64,000 nt of DNA from positions 1,426,001 to 1,490,000 of the forward strand of contig NZ_QGNZ01000001.1 of assembly GCF_003173595.1 (NCBI RefSeq). The letters run 5' to 3'. The notes beneath the pieces are model-generated. The model saw nothing but the letters and a program-made list of their open reading frames with translations, was not told the origin of the DNA and did no database searches. The position numbers and the translations under genes are program-made. This stretch comes from Pedobacter yonginensis. Its GTDB lineage: Bacteria > Bacteroidota > Bacteroidia > Sphingobacteriales > Sphingobacteriaceae. This document shows positions 20,601 to 27,699 of this stretch, one piece after another (position 1 is the stretch's first letter; every line of letters starts with the position of its first letter).

Positions 20601-21124
20601 GTTTTTTCATGTATGAGTAAGGTTGTGTTTGCTTCTGCCGCCACCAATGCAAGAAAATTATTTCCTCCTGTCGATTGCGTGTAGTTCATCGAATAATAGG
20701 TTTGCCCAAGTGTTTCAAATGGCAAAATCAATGAAGCGGCTGATCTTGCACCCGCATATATATGGGTATAGGCCGATACTTTCGGTTTTCCATCTGTAAC
20801 CTTAATATGTATTCCCCTGTTAATCAGATTGATATTGGCTTCACCCAAACTTATATAGGCCGCATTGCGATCAACATCAAACTGAACAGCTGTATTTGCA
20901 GGGATGGCTTTGGTAGCCGTGTATGTTCCGCAGCTTACGGTTACTTCGGTATCAAATTTTGAAGTTACAAAAACGGCAAGATTTGCAAGTGTTGACGGGC
21001 TATTCGGAACATGGGTTGGAAAAACAGCCCAAAAATCTGTTCCTTCATTTGAAATATTTTGACCAAATACGCGAGTGGTAATGGATACAAATAGAATAAA
21101 AATAAAGATTAAGACCTTATTCAT
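17630..21124 (-). CDS. Secreted PKD-repeat protein with type IX (gliding-motility type) C-terminal domain
   Basis: 1164 residues. A signal peptide (ending VFGQ) is followed by an IgGFc-binding-like N-terminal region (GTDFWAVFPTHVPNS onward, about 25-430), at least three PKD domains with WDFGDG or WTFGD cores (about 555-825), and further beta-sandwich segments. The last 85 residues form a CHU_C/gliding-motility C-terminal domain (NSFSPNGDNINDVW, IFNRLGTRVF, LPVGVYYFVI). This marks a type B cargo for type IX secretion, displayed at or released from the cell surface. The adjacent PorP/SprF-like gene is its likely dedicated partner. Confidence 0.92.
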   Translation of the reverse strand: MNKVLIFIFILFVSITTRVFGQNISNEGTDFWAVFPTHVPNSPSTLANLAVFVTSKFDTEVTVSCGTYTATKAIPANTAVQFDVDRNAAYISLGEANINLINRGIHIKVTDGKPKVSAYTHIYAGARSAASLILPFETLGQTYYSMNYTQSTGGNNFLALVAAEANTTLLIHEKTGTVKTITLANAGDVYEYVGTGNADLTGVYVESDPATSSCKRFAAFSGTSVVMIACTGSQDPLYQQLYPTVSWGRNYGVVPFIDRRYILRILAQDDNTIVNFAGQTITLKKGEFYESTILVEPTFITSDKLISVAQYSLTQGCSSVNGTNLIGDPEMVILNPIEFNIKAVTVFSSSLQAIAVRYLNILIRANKTGTFKINGVAPVVAWKPLTSNPTYAYAQIPVSSNSLTLTADEGFNAIAYGFGQAESYSYSAGTNLSSNNYLTVVNEAKKEEYPNGCIGTEVDFKINLPYQPDKITWSLDGEPDVITLNPVPEVKTTNGQKTYIYRYPANKTYTITGEYHLGVVAHVPNNASNCVSGDLVTNYVFTIYDLPTAKFTVSPTSCAKSDVTFTDQSTSNNPDFGITNWFWDFGDGKTSTEQNPKHQYDEEGDYNVTLSVKSGTGCYSDPTPVTVVSIYPLPVSAFSAPAISCINTDVLITDQSTISSAKTPNTIINWHWDFGDGTPPVDQTTPAAFAHQYATPGTYTISLTTTSARDCVSNVVSASITITNLPSADFSIPDICLNDAFALFVNKSVDATGGNGAFTYKWTFGDAVNSTPSNPNTSTTKDGKHNYSVAGTYKVTLEISNANGCISTKNQDFTVNGAVENAEFTIQNEANLCSSADVVINNTSNAFFGKITKIYIYKDFLNAPGDFITINYPTSDDIRLSYPSFGGLTDKKYTIRLVAYSGETCFKIKDAEITIKPTPQLEFTELASVCQADGDVIINQARETSGILGKGVYTGEGIDATGKFDPKKVNIGTHTITYTFTADNGCPASISQTIVVYKSPRANAGFTTYILSGGETTIQASAEGDNLTYKWTPALGLSSDRVLNPVASPVKDTEYTLVVSTDQGCTATSTITIKVLQALTPPNSFSPNGDNINDVWNIQYLDSYPNATVEIFNRLGTRVFFSNGYKIPFDGNFQNVSLPVGVYYFVINPRNGRKSVTGPLTIIR

Positions 21125-21369
21125 TTCTTGTTTGTATTGTTTGGGGAATATTGCATTTCATCAAAATCGGAATGCAATATACTATTTATGAAATACAACA
21201 AAAAACAAGTTGCTATAAATTAACCATTTAAATTCAAAAAAATGAGTTTGGTGTAAAATTCACAGGGGTTGATGTAAAAAAATATTTACAAAGACTTTGT
21301 CAAGATACAAGTTTATTCAGATTTCAGACAAGACATCTGAAAACTAGATGGGATGTTCCAAATCAATTT

Positions 21370-21579
21370 TTATTTACCATCATCGTCAGACTGATCTCCG
21401 CTTCCGAATTTCTTGGAAAAGTCTTCCGCTTTTTCGTCGGCAGCAACATCATTATGATCTGTTGGTTCTAAATTCTCATCCAATCGATCGTTCCAATCGT
21501 TAATGCCTTTAGCAGGGTTTTCCACTTTTAAATTAGAATTTTCTTGTTTAATCGTTTCGGCGTTCTCTTTGGCATCCAT
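21370..21579 (-). CDS. Small acidic hydrophilic protein of unknown function
   Basis: 69 residues, highly charged and acidic (KGINDWNDRLDENLEPTDHND, ending GSGDQSDDDGK), with no signal peptide or membrane segment; probably disordered. It lies 58 bp downstream of tatA on the same strand. A real gene is likely from its ATG and clean spacing, but no family is recognised. Confidence 0.55.
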   Translation of the reverse strand: MDAKENAETIKQENSNLKVENPAKGINDWNDRLDENLEPTDHNDVAADEKAEDFSKKFGSGDQSDDDGK

Positions 21580-21637
21580 AATTTTAGATTTAATTCAAAT
21601 TAACAACAGCTGGAATGGGATAAAGTTTGTAGGCATT

Positions 21638-21778
21638 TTATTTGCCATTGGGTTCGTCCTTACCTTCTTTAAAAGATCTAACACTTTTACCAATTCCCCG
21701 CATAAGTTCCGGCAATTTTTTACCACCAAAAATTAATATAATAACGGCTCCAACTAAAATGATTTCTAAAACTGACAT
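21638..21778 (-). CDS. tatA: Sec-independent translocase subunit TatA/E
   Basis: A 46-codon gene from ATG (21776-21778 on the minus strand) to TAA at 21638-21640. The product begins MSVLEIILVGAVIILIFGGK, a single membrane helix ending in the FG hinge. The hinge leads into the amphipathic helix KLPELMRGIGKSVRSFKEG, the TatA hallmark. TatA forms the twin-arginine translocation pore with TatC, which is not in the window. The protein is short but includes both essential helices. Confidence 0.93.
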   Translation of the reverse strand: MSVLEIILVGAVIILIFGGKKLPELMRGIGKSVRSFKEGKDEPNGK

Positions 21779-21829
21779 GGCTCTTCTTTTTTACAATATA
21801 CGCCAAATAAATAATATGGTTTTATTTCA

Positions 21830-22684
21830 TCAGGCAACTAATACTTTTAAGGTTCTATCTTTTACTTTGGGAACTGCCCCATGCCGCATAAATTCGGCAA
21901 ATCCACGAAGTTGCTTGATTGATTTTATGGCTTCATAGCCTGCAAAATTACTTCTTATCTTATTGAGCAGCATGGTATCCGTTTTAAAAAGGTCGCTTTG
22001 AGTTAAAACACCCTTTTGGATTAAATCCTTAATCAACTCGGCCATTTTGCCATTTGCATATAAATAAATGGGAAGCTTAAAAACTTCGTTATTCAGTTTT
22101 TTGAAAGATTGATTAATCCAATCGGCATCAACTTCATTTGTAACCGCAATTTTTCCATCCTTTAGTTTTATAGAATTTAAAAATTCCCGAGCACGTTGCC
22201 TGGAAATTATGCCTGCATACACGCCATCTCTAAGCGTATAATCTAGTCGATCTGCACAGAGCAATGGCAAAGGTTGTTCAAGGATGCTAAATCTGCCTGA
22301 GACAATTTGATCAATTGTATATCCATGATGAATTAAAACCTGCGGAATTTCGGAATTTGAAAGCACTTCATCAAAGATCTGTTCATGGTAGTTTTCATCT
22401 ACATTGTCAAAAACATAATCGCCCACGTGAGAAAATGCCGTATGCGAAACATCGTGTAACAACCCTGCAATTTGCTCTAGCTCTGAGCCGCCAAGCATTC
22501 GTATCAACATCATCACACCAATTGCATGCTCCAATCGAGAATGACAAATATCTGGATTTACCAAATAAATTGCTCCACTTTGATGTACGCCAGCTAAGCG
22601 TTTTAATGCATCTGTATTTAACAAATCGTGAAAGACTTTTGGCACTTGCATATTGCCGTATAAAAAATCGTTTAGCTGTACCAT
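21830..22684 (-). CDS. HD-superfamily phosphohydrolase (COG1078/dNTPase-like)
   Basis: 284 residues from ATG 22684. A TTG at 22717 would add 11 residues but lies inside the predicted promoter box (22715-22722), so ATG is preferred. Metal ligands of the H..HD..D type are visible: CHSRLEHAIGV, AGLLHDVSHTAFSH, and LCADRLDYTLRDGVYAG. The start (IYGNMQ-like VPKVFHDLLNTDALKRLAGVHQ) matches the COG1078 group of dGTPase-like enzymes; the substrate is unknown. Its promoter carries a palindrome that recurs upstream of umuDC. Confidence 0.85.
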   Translation of the reverse strand: MVQLNDFLYGNMQVPKVFHDLLNTDALKRLAGVHQSGAIYLVNPDICHSRLEHAIGVMMLIRMLGGSELEQIAGLLHDVSHTAFSHVGDYVFDNVDENYHEQIFDEVLSNSEIPQVLIHHGYTIDQIVSGRFSILEQPLPLLCADRLDYTLRDGVYAGIISRQRAREFLNSIKLKDGKIAVTNEVDADWINQSFKKLNNEVFKLPIYLYANGKMAELIKDLIQKGVLTQSDLFKTDTMLLNKIRSNFAGYEAIKSIKQLRGFAEFMRHGAVPKVKDRTLKVLVA

Positions 22685-22714
22685 ATCCCCTAATTTATTC
22701 CATTTAACGTTACA

Positions 22715-22738
22715 CAAACTTACTAATATTTTTAGTAA
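22715..22738 (-). promoter_or_regulatory. Promoter box with overlapping palindromic operator (HD gene)
   Basis: A perfect inverted repeat TTACTAA-N5-TTAGTAA occupies 22720-22738. Read leftwards it runs into TAAGTTTG (22715-22722), a TAnnTTTG promoter box about 31 bp before the HD-gene ATG. The arrangement, a dyad overlapping the box, suggests repression. The same core occurs at the same offset upstream of umuD. Confidence 0.5.
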
Positions 22739-22800
22739 TTAGTTCGGTTATTTTTCAACAAAAGCATTCAAAATCGAATACGAACGACTTGTAAATAAAC

Positions 22801-22817
22801 TTTCAAATATTTTGAAA
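22801..22817. promoter_or_regulatory. Perfect 17-bp palindrome, candidate TetR operator
   Basis: TTTCAAA-TAT-TTTGAAA, 7-bp arms with a 3-bp centre, lies 88 bp before the ATG of the TetR-family gene in the divergent promoter region. Size and position suit a TetR dimer site controlling its own operon. Confidence 0.4.
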
Positions 22818-22905
22818 ATGATTATTACAATGCAATGATTGATAAAACATACACAAGCAAAACCAAGTTTGTAAATTGTCCGTTATTAATAAAAAAAGAA
22901 TCAAA

Positions 22906-23559
22906 ATGGCAACGGCTCAACAAATTAGAACTGCATATCTCGATTATGTTTTAACACATAATGAGAAACCAAAAACTGTTTACAGTTTTGTTAAGAAATT
23001 GAAAATTACAGAGGCTGATTTTTACCAGTTTTTTTCTTCCTTTGAAAGTATTGAGAAAACAATCTGGTTTGAGCTTACTCACGATACTATTAATAAGGTT
23101 AAAGAGCAAGAGGTTTGGAACCAATACACTTCCAGAGAAAAGATGCTTTCTTTCTTTTATAGTTATTTAGAAAACCTTAAAAACGAACGAAGCTTTATTA
23201 TTTACAGCTTAAAGCATTTTAAAGGCAAATTTTCTACTCCTGATGTGCTTGCTGGTGTTAAACCAATTTTCGAAAACTTTGCCGAAGATATTATAAATGA
23301 AGGACTTGAAAGCGGCGAATTGGCCGAGCGTAGGTTTTTAAGTAAGCGATACAAAGATGCCCTTTGGATTCAGTTTGCCTTTATCGTTAATTTTTGGGTT
23401 AATGATGAGAGCGAGGCTTTTGAGAAAAGCGATGAGGCTATAGAAAAAGGCATCAATGTAACTTTTGATCTTTTCCAACACTCTCCTATTGATAATTTAC
23501 TGGAGTACGGAAAATTTTTGTCTAGAAATGGAAAATTTAAAGAGAGAATGGGGTTTTAA
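22906..23559 (+). CDS. TetR-family transcriptional regulator
   Basis: 217 residues from ATG 22906; the frame extends to a TTG at 22876, but MATAQQIRTAYLDYVL starts the helix-turn-helix domain in the usual place. The HTH (KTVYSFVKKLKITEADFYQFFSSFESIEKTIW, about 30-60) is a divergent TetR type. The C-terminal all-alpha domain likely binds a ligand. The gene ends 6 bp before the UbiB-like kinase gene and is almost certainly its operon partner. Confidence 0.85.
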   Translation: MATAQQIRTAYLDYVLTHNEKPKTVYSFVKKLKITEADFYQFFSSFESIEKTIWFELTHDTINKVKEQEVWNQYTSREKMLSFFYSYLENLKNERSFIIYSLKHFKGKFSTPDVLAGVKPIFENFAEDIINEGLESGELAERRFLSKRYKDALWIQFAFIVNFWVNDESEAFEKSDEAIEKGINVTFDLFQHSPIDNLLEYGKFLSRNGKFKERMGF

Positions 23560-23565
23560 AATTTA

Positions 23566-24876
23566 ATGAAAGCACAAGAGAGTATTCCAACAACAAAAGT
23601 AGAGCGTTCGGCGAAATTTGTAAAAACAGGTTTTCAAATCGGCGGAAATTACATTAAACATTATTCTAAAAAGCTTTTTAATCCAGATTTGGACAGAGCG
23701 CAGCTGAATGAAGATAATGCCACTGACATTTATAAATCGTTAAGTGAGTTAAAGGGCAGTGCACTTAAAATTGCTCAAATGCTGAGCATGGATAAAAACA
23801 TCCTGCCAAAATCCTACGTTGATAAGTTTACACAATCGCAATACAATGCGCCGCCTTTATCTGGGCCGCTAATTGTTAGAACTTTTACCAAGAACTTCGG
23901 AAAAACACCCGAAAACATTTACGACAGCTTCAATCTCGTTTCCAGCAATGCGGCTTCTATCGGACAGGTGCATCAAGCCACCTTAAACGGAAAAAAATTA
24001 GCCGTCAAAATTCAATATCCTGGTGTTGGCGATAGCATTTCATCTGATTTAAAATTGGTTAAGCCTTTTGCCTTTCGCTTGCTTGGCATGTCAGAAAAGG
24101 AATTAAATATTTACATCAAAGAGGTTGAAGAGCGATTGCTGGAAGAAACAGATTACGAGTTGGAGGTTAAACGATCTATCGAGTTTTCTGAGGCTTGTAG
24201 CAATCTCGATCATGTTGTGTTTCCGAGATATTACCCAGAGCTATCGGGTAAGCGGATTATAACAATGGATTGGATTGATGGTTTGCATTTGAAAGAGTTT
24301 TTAAAAACAAATCCTTCACAAGAATTGAGGAATAAAATCGGACAGGCATTGTGGGATTTCTACAATTTTCAGCAGCATGAGTTAAGGGCTGTACATGCCG
24401 ATCCACATCCAGGCAACTTTATGATTACGCCAGAGGAGAACTTAGGTGTAATCGATTTTGGCTGTATAAAAGAAATGCCTGATGATTTTTATTACCCTTT
24501 TTTCTCGCTAATATCTACTGATGTTATTAATGATCGGGATAAAACGATAGATGCTTTTAGAAAACTGGATATGATCCATAAGGAAGATACCCCAGCACAA
24601 ATAGAGTTCTATTATAAATCGTACAGAGAAATGATTGAGCTTTTTGCTAAACCTTACATCAGCAAATCTTTCGATTTTAGTAAGCCAGAATTTTTTGAGC
24701 AGTTGTATGCTTATGGAGAAAAAATATCAAAAATGCCTGAATTTAAACAAGCTAGAGGTGTTAAACACTTTATTTATGTAAACCGAACCAACTTTGGGTT
24801 ATATACGATATTACATGAGCTAAACGCCACTGTAAACACCGATACGTTTAAACCGACTTTAGAGAAAGCGGTTTAA
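23566..24876 (+). CDS. AarF/UbiB (ABC1) atypical kinase family protein
   Basis: 436 residues. Seen: NAASIGQVHQATLNGKKLAVKIQYPGV (Ala-rich loop and catalytic Lys region), VHADPHPGNF (catalytic loop) and VIDFGCIKEMP (metal-binding DFG). The KxGQ motif reads KIAQ (68-71). UbiB-like proteins influence quinone or lipid metabolism. Coupling to a TetR regulator suggests lipid- or membrane-responsive expression, which is inference. Its stop interlocks with that of the convergent receiver gene. Confidence 0.9.
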   Translation: MKAQESIPTTKVERSAKFVKTGFQIGGNYIKHYSKKLFNPDLDRAQLNEDNATDIYKSLSELKGSALKIAQMLSMDKNILPKSYVDKFTQSQYNAPPLSGPLIVRTFTKNFGKTPENIYDSFNLVSSNAASIGQVHQATLNGKKLAVKIQYPGVGDSISSDLKLVKPFAFRLLGMSEKELNIYIKEVEERLLEETDYELEVKRSIEFSEACSNLDHVVFPRYYPELSGKRIITMDWIDGLHLKEFLKTNPSQELRNKIGQALWDFYNFQQHELRAVHADPHPGNFMITPEENLGVIDFGCIKEMPDDFYYPFFSLISTDVINDRDKTIDAFRKLDMIHKEDTPAQIEFYYKSYREMIELFAKPYISKSFDFSKPEFFEQLYAYGEKISKMPEFKQARGVKHFIYVNRTNFGLYTILHELNATVNTDTFKPTLEKAV

Positions 24877-25229
24877 ACGTTTTTCTTAACTACATCAACC
24901 ATGTGATCGATATCAAAAGGTTTCTCTATGTAATCATCAGCATTGCAGTCTTCGGCCTGCTGTGGTAATTTGTTTGATGTAGAGGTTAATACGGCAGGAA
25001 TATCTTCAGTTTCAGGGTCAGATTTTAATTCGTTAATAATTTCTGATCCTTTTTTTGTGCCTTTAATATGGTCGTCAATAACGATGATATCGGGTTCAAT
25101 CTCATCTATATTTTCTATCGGTTCGGTTGTTAATGATGCGGTAACATCAAATCCCTCCTCATCCAAAACTTGATCCATAATGTCTAGGATGTCTTTGTTA
25201 TCCTGAACAAGAACAACTTTTTTCTTCAT
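24873..25229 (-). CDS. Stand-alone response-regulator receiver
   Basis: 118 residues, one receiver domain only. VQDNKD (8-13) replaces the usual DD pair; Asp52/Asp53 in IVIDDHIKG is the likely phospho-acceptor and the Lys of IEKPFD is present. No output domain, so it likely acts by protein contact. No kinase gene is adjacent. Confidence 0.85.
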   Translation of the reverse strand: MKKKVVLVQDNKDILDIMDQVLDEEGFDVTASLTTEPIENIDEIEPDIIVIDDHIKGTKKGSEIINELKSDPETEDIPAVLTSTSNKLPQQAEDCNADDYIEKPFDIDHMVDVVKKNV

Positions 25230-25599
25230 AAGATTTTATAGGGCTAATAATCTTTAAAGATAATAAAAAGTACGTTCTGAAAATACATCTCTAATTTTTT
25301 TACAAACCTAATATAATTAAAGGCTTAGCGTAGGTATGTTCAGTTAAGGTGCTTCAACTTTCAGTACAAGGCTAAAAGAGATGAAATTTTGCTGTTCCGT
25401 ATATTCTGTGTTTCAGTGGCAAATATTGAGTTTAAATAATCTTCATCGACGTTTTACAAATGAGAGACAAAATTGAAAGGACGAATTTTAAAAAATATTT
25501 TTGTACGCCCGCATTTTCATTAAAACCAAAACCCTGCTATCATCATCTTCAGCATTTCTTCAGAATCAATTTGTACATTAGCGCAAATCCAAACAATTA
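25230..25599. other. Intergenic region, 370 bp
   Basis: No open frame of substance on either strand; a 31-codon frame starting at 25381 has no supporting signal. It holds the putative promoter of the LtaS-like gene at 25473-25503 and the promoter region of the divergent receiver gene. Confidence 0.6.
25473..25503 (+). promoter_or_regulatory. Candidate promoter of the LtaS-like gene
   Basis: TTG at 25473-25475, a 20-bp spacer and TATTTTTG at 25496-25503 match the Bacteroidota consensus with the same spacing as the rpmH promoter. The leader to the ATG at 25600 would be about 90 nt. Confidence 0.4.
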
Positions 25600-27549
25600 A
25601 TGAACCAAATATTTAAGGGCAGATACTCAATTCTATTGGGTTTCTTAATTTATTTCATCGTATTTTCTTTCATCATCCGAACAATTTTATTTGTTTCTGC
25701 AGCGCAAAAGGCAGAATTTCAATTTTTAGAGGTTATGAGATTTTACCTGGTTGGGTTTCTTTTCGACTTGGGCACTGGATTAATCCTAACCACCCTTTAC
25801 TCCATATATCTGTTGGTAATCCCTCATCGCTTTTATGTTAAAAAGTGGAATCGCGTTTTAACACTTTCTATATTTTTTCTATTCTTAGTCATTACCCTTT
25901 TTTCTTTCTTTGCTGAACTTACGTTTTGGCAAGAATTTGAGAGCCGATTTAATTTTATTGCGGTAGATTATCTCATCTATACCTATGAGGTGATTCATAA
26001 CATTAACGAATCTTATCCTTTACCCCTACTGGTTGGCGGAATCTTGTTAATTGCTTTAGGCCTTACTTATCTTTTTTATAAACTCAAAATTTTCAGCAGC
26101 AGTTTTAAAAGCCATAATCGATTTAAAAACAGATTGTTATATGCTACTTTAACCGTTGTACCGGCATTGCTTTTTTTATTCATTGTTAAAAATAACTGGG
26201 CAGAACAGGGTAATAATCGATATACAAATGAACTTAGTAAAGCGGGTATCTATTCTTTCTTCGCTGCCTTTAAAAACAACGAATTAAACTACCACGATTT
26301 TTACAGCTTAATTGCCAACAAAGATGCTTTTGCATTGGTTAGGAAAGAACTTACCGAAAGCAATTCGAGCTTCAAAAATGATCGCTTTTCTATTTTAAGA
26401 AACTTAAAAGGAACAGATTCTGCCTATAAACCTAACGTAATTACGATTACAGTGGAAAGTTTAAGTGCCGATTTTTTGGCGCATTATGGCAATACACAAA
26501 ACATTACGCCAAGGCTTGATTCTTTTGCCAACCACAGCGTTTTCTTTAGCAATATGTATGCAACCGGAACCCGGACCGTTAGAGGCATGGAAGCTCTAAC
26601 GTTGGGCATCCCGCCTACGCCAGGAAGCAGTATAGTTAGGCGCATGGATAATGAGCACCTCTACACTGTTGGGCATGTATTTGAGGAAAAGGGCTATGTG
26701 AACACTTTTTTTTATGGTGGTGATGGATATTTTGATAACATGAATCATTTCTTCGGCAATAATGGTTACAACATTGTTGATCGGGGAAGAAAGTTATTGA
26801 ATGAAACTTACGATGGTACCAGAACCTTAATATCAGACGATGCAGTTACTTTCGAAAATGCATGGGGAATTTGCGATGGGGATATTTTTAATGTGGTCAT
26901 TAAAGATGCGGATGAGAAATATAAAAAAGGTCAGTTGTTTAACAATTTTATTATGACTACCTCCAACCACCGACCCTTTACTTTCCCAAATAACAAGATA
27001 GATATTCCTTCTGGCAGCAGAGAGGGTGCTGTTAAATATACCGATTTTGCCATTGGGCAGTTTATAGATCAGATTAAAAAGAAACCTTGGTTTAAAAACA
27101 CGGTAATCATCATCGTTGCTGACCATTGCGCCAGCAGTGCTGGTAAGAACGAAATTGATATTTCTAAGTATCAAATTCCCTGTATGATCTTAAATTTGAA
27201 AAACACCGAAAATAGGAACATTTCAAAAATGACTTCTCAAATTGATTTGTTCCCTACCTTGTGGAGTTTATTGGGTTGGAATTATACCAGTGAATTTTAT
27301 GGGAAAAATGTACTGGATCAGAAATATGAATCACGGGTTTTTTTAGGCACTTACCAGAAATTGGTTTACATGAAAGGCGATAGTTTGGTTATTTTGAGTC
27401 CGCATAGAAAGATTGACACCTACCTGTATAACAAAAGTAAAAACGAACAGAAACCCTTTGCTTTACCAAAGAAAATTGTAAATCAGGGTATTGCGAATTA
27501 TCAAACTGCTTTCGATTTGTTTAGAGATGGTAAACTAAGGTACAAATAG
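25600..27549 (+). CDS. LtaS-like membrane sulfatase/phosphotransferase
   Basis: 649 residues. Five N-terminal membrane helices (within 1-200) anchor a periplasmic alkaline-phosphatase-superfamily domain. Catalytic features: ITVESLSADFLAHYGN with the metal-binding Glu, YATGTRTVRG with the nucleophilic Thr (about 320), FFYGGDGYFDNMNHFF, and the metal ligands in IVADHCASS. In Firmicutes such enzymes polymerise glycerol phosphate from phosphatidylglycerol. Bacteroidota homologues probably transfer phospho-groups to envelope glycans or lipids; the substrate here is unknown. A hairpin terminator follows. Confidence 0.88.
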   Translation: MNQIFKGRYSILLGFLIYFIVFSFIIRTILFVSAAQKAEFQFLEVMRFYLVGFLFDLGTGLILTTLYSIYLLVIPHRFYVKKWNRVLTLSIFFLFLVITLFSFFAELTFWQEFESRFNFIAVDYLIYTYEVIHNINESYPLPLLVGGILLIALGLTYLFYKLKIFSSSFKSHNRFKNRLLYATLTVVPALLFLFIVKNNWAEQGNNRYTNELSKAGIYSFFAAFKNNELNYHDFYSLIANKDAFALVRKELTESNSSFKNDRFSILRNLKGTDSAYKPNVITITVESLSADFLAHYGNTQNITPRLDSFANHSVFFSNMYATGTRTVRGMEALTLGIPPTPGSSIVRRMDNEHLYTVGHVFEEKGYVNTFFYGGDGYFDNMNHFFGNNGYNIVDRGRKLLNETYDGTRTLISDDAVTFENAWGICDGDIFNVVIKDADEKYKKGQLFNNFIMTTSNHRPFTFPNNKIDIPSGSREGAVKYTDFAIGQFIDQIKKKPWFKNTVIIIVADHCASSAGKNEIDISKYQIPCMILNLKNTENRNISKMTSQIDLFPTLWSLLGWNYTSEFYGKNVLDQKYESRVFLGTYQKLVYMKGDSLVILSPHRKIDTYLYNKSKNEQKPFALPKKIVNQGIANYQTAFDLFRDGKLRYK

Positions 27550-27611
27550 ACTGAATTGTTTAATTTTTCGAATGCCGTTGAAAACTAAAAGCAAATCAAC
27601 ATCCATTAAGG

Positions 27612-27630
27612 TGCTGAAATAAATTCAGCA
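27612..27630. repeat. Short perfect inverted repeat
   Basis: TGCTGAA-N5-TTCAGCA between the LtaS-like stop and the terminator. It is not followed by a T-run, so it is not an intrinsic terminator itself; it could stabilise the mRNA 3' end. Confidence 0.3.
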
Positions 27631-27638
27631 TTAAAGAA

Positions 27639-27677
27639 AACCCCGCAGCTTATAGAAACTGCGAGGTTATATTTTTT
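27639..27677 (+). terminator. Rho-independent terminator of the LtaS-like gene
   Basis: Ten-base arms AACCCCGCAG (27639-27648) and CTGCGAGGTT (27659-27668), with one mismatch and a ten-base loop, followed by a T-run at 27672-27677. It is followed by a run of nine G. Confidence 0.75.
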
Positions 27678-27699
27678 AGGGGGGGGGTATGAAGGTTTT

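Noticed and set aside
25381..25476. 31-codon open frame upstream of the LtaS-like gene
   Set aside because: No recognisable product, and it overlaps the likely promoter.
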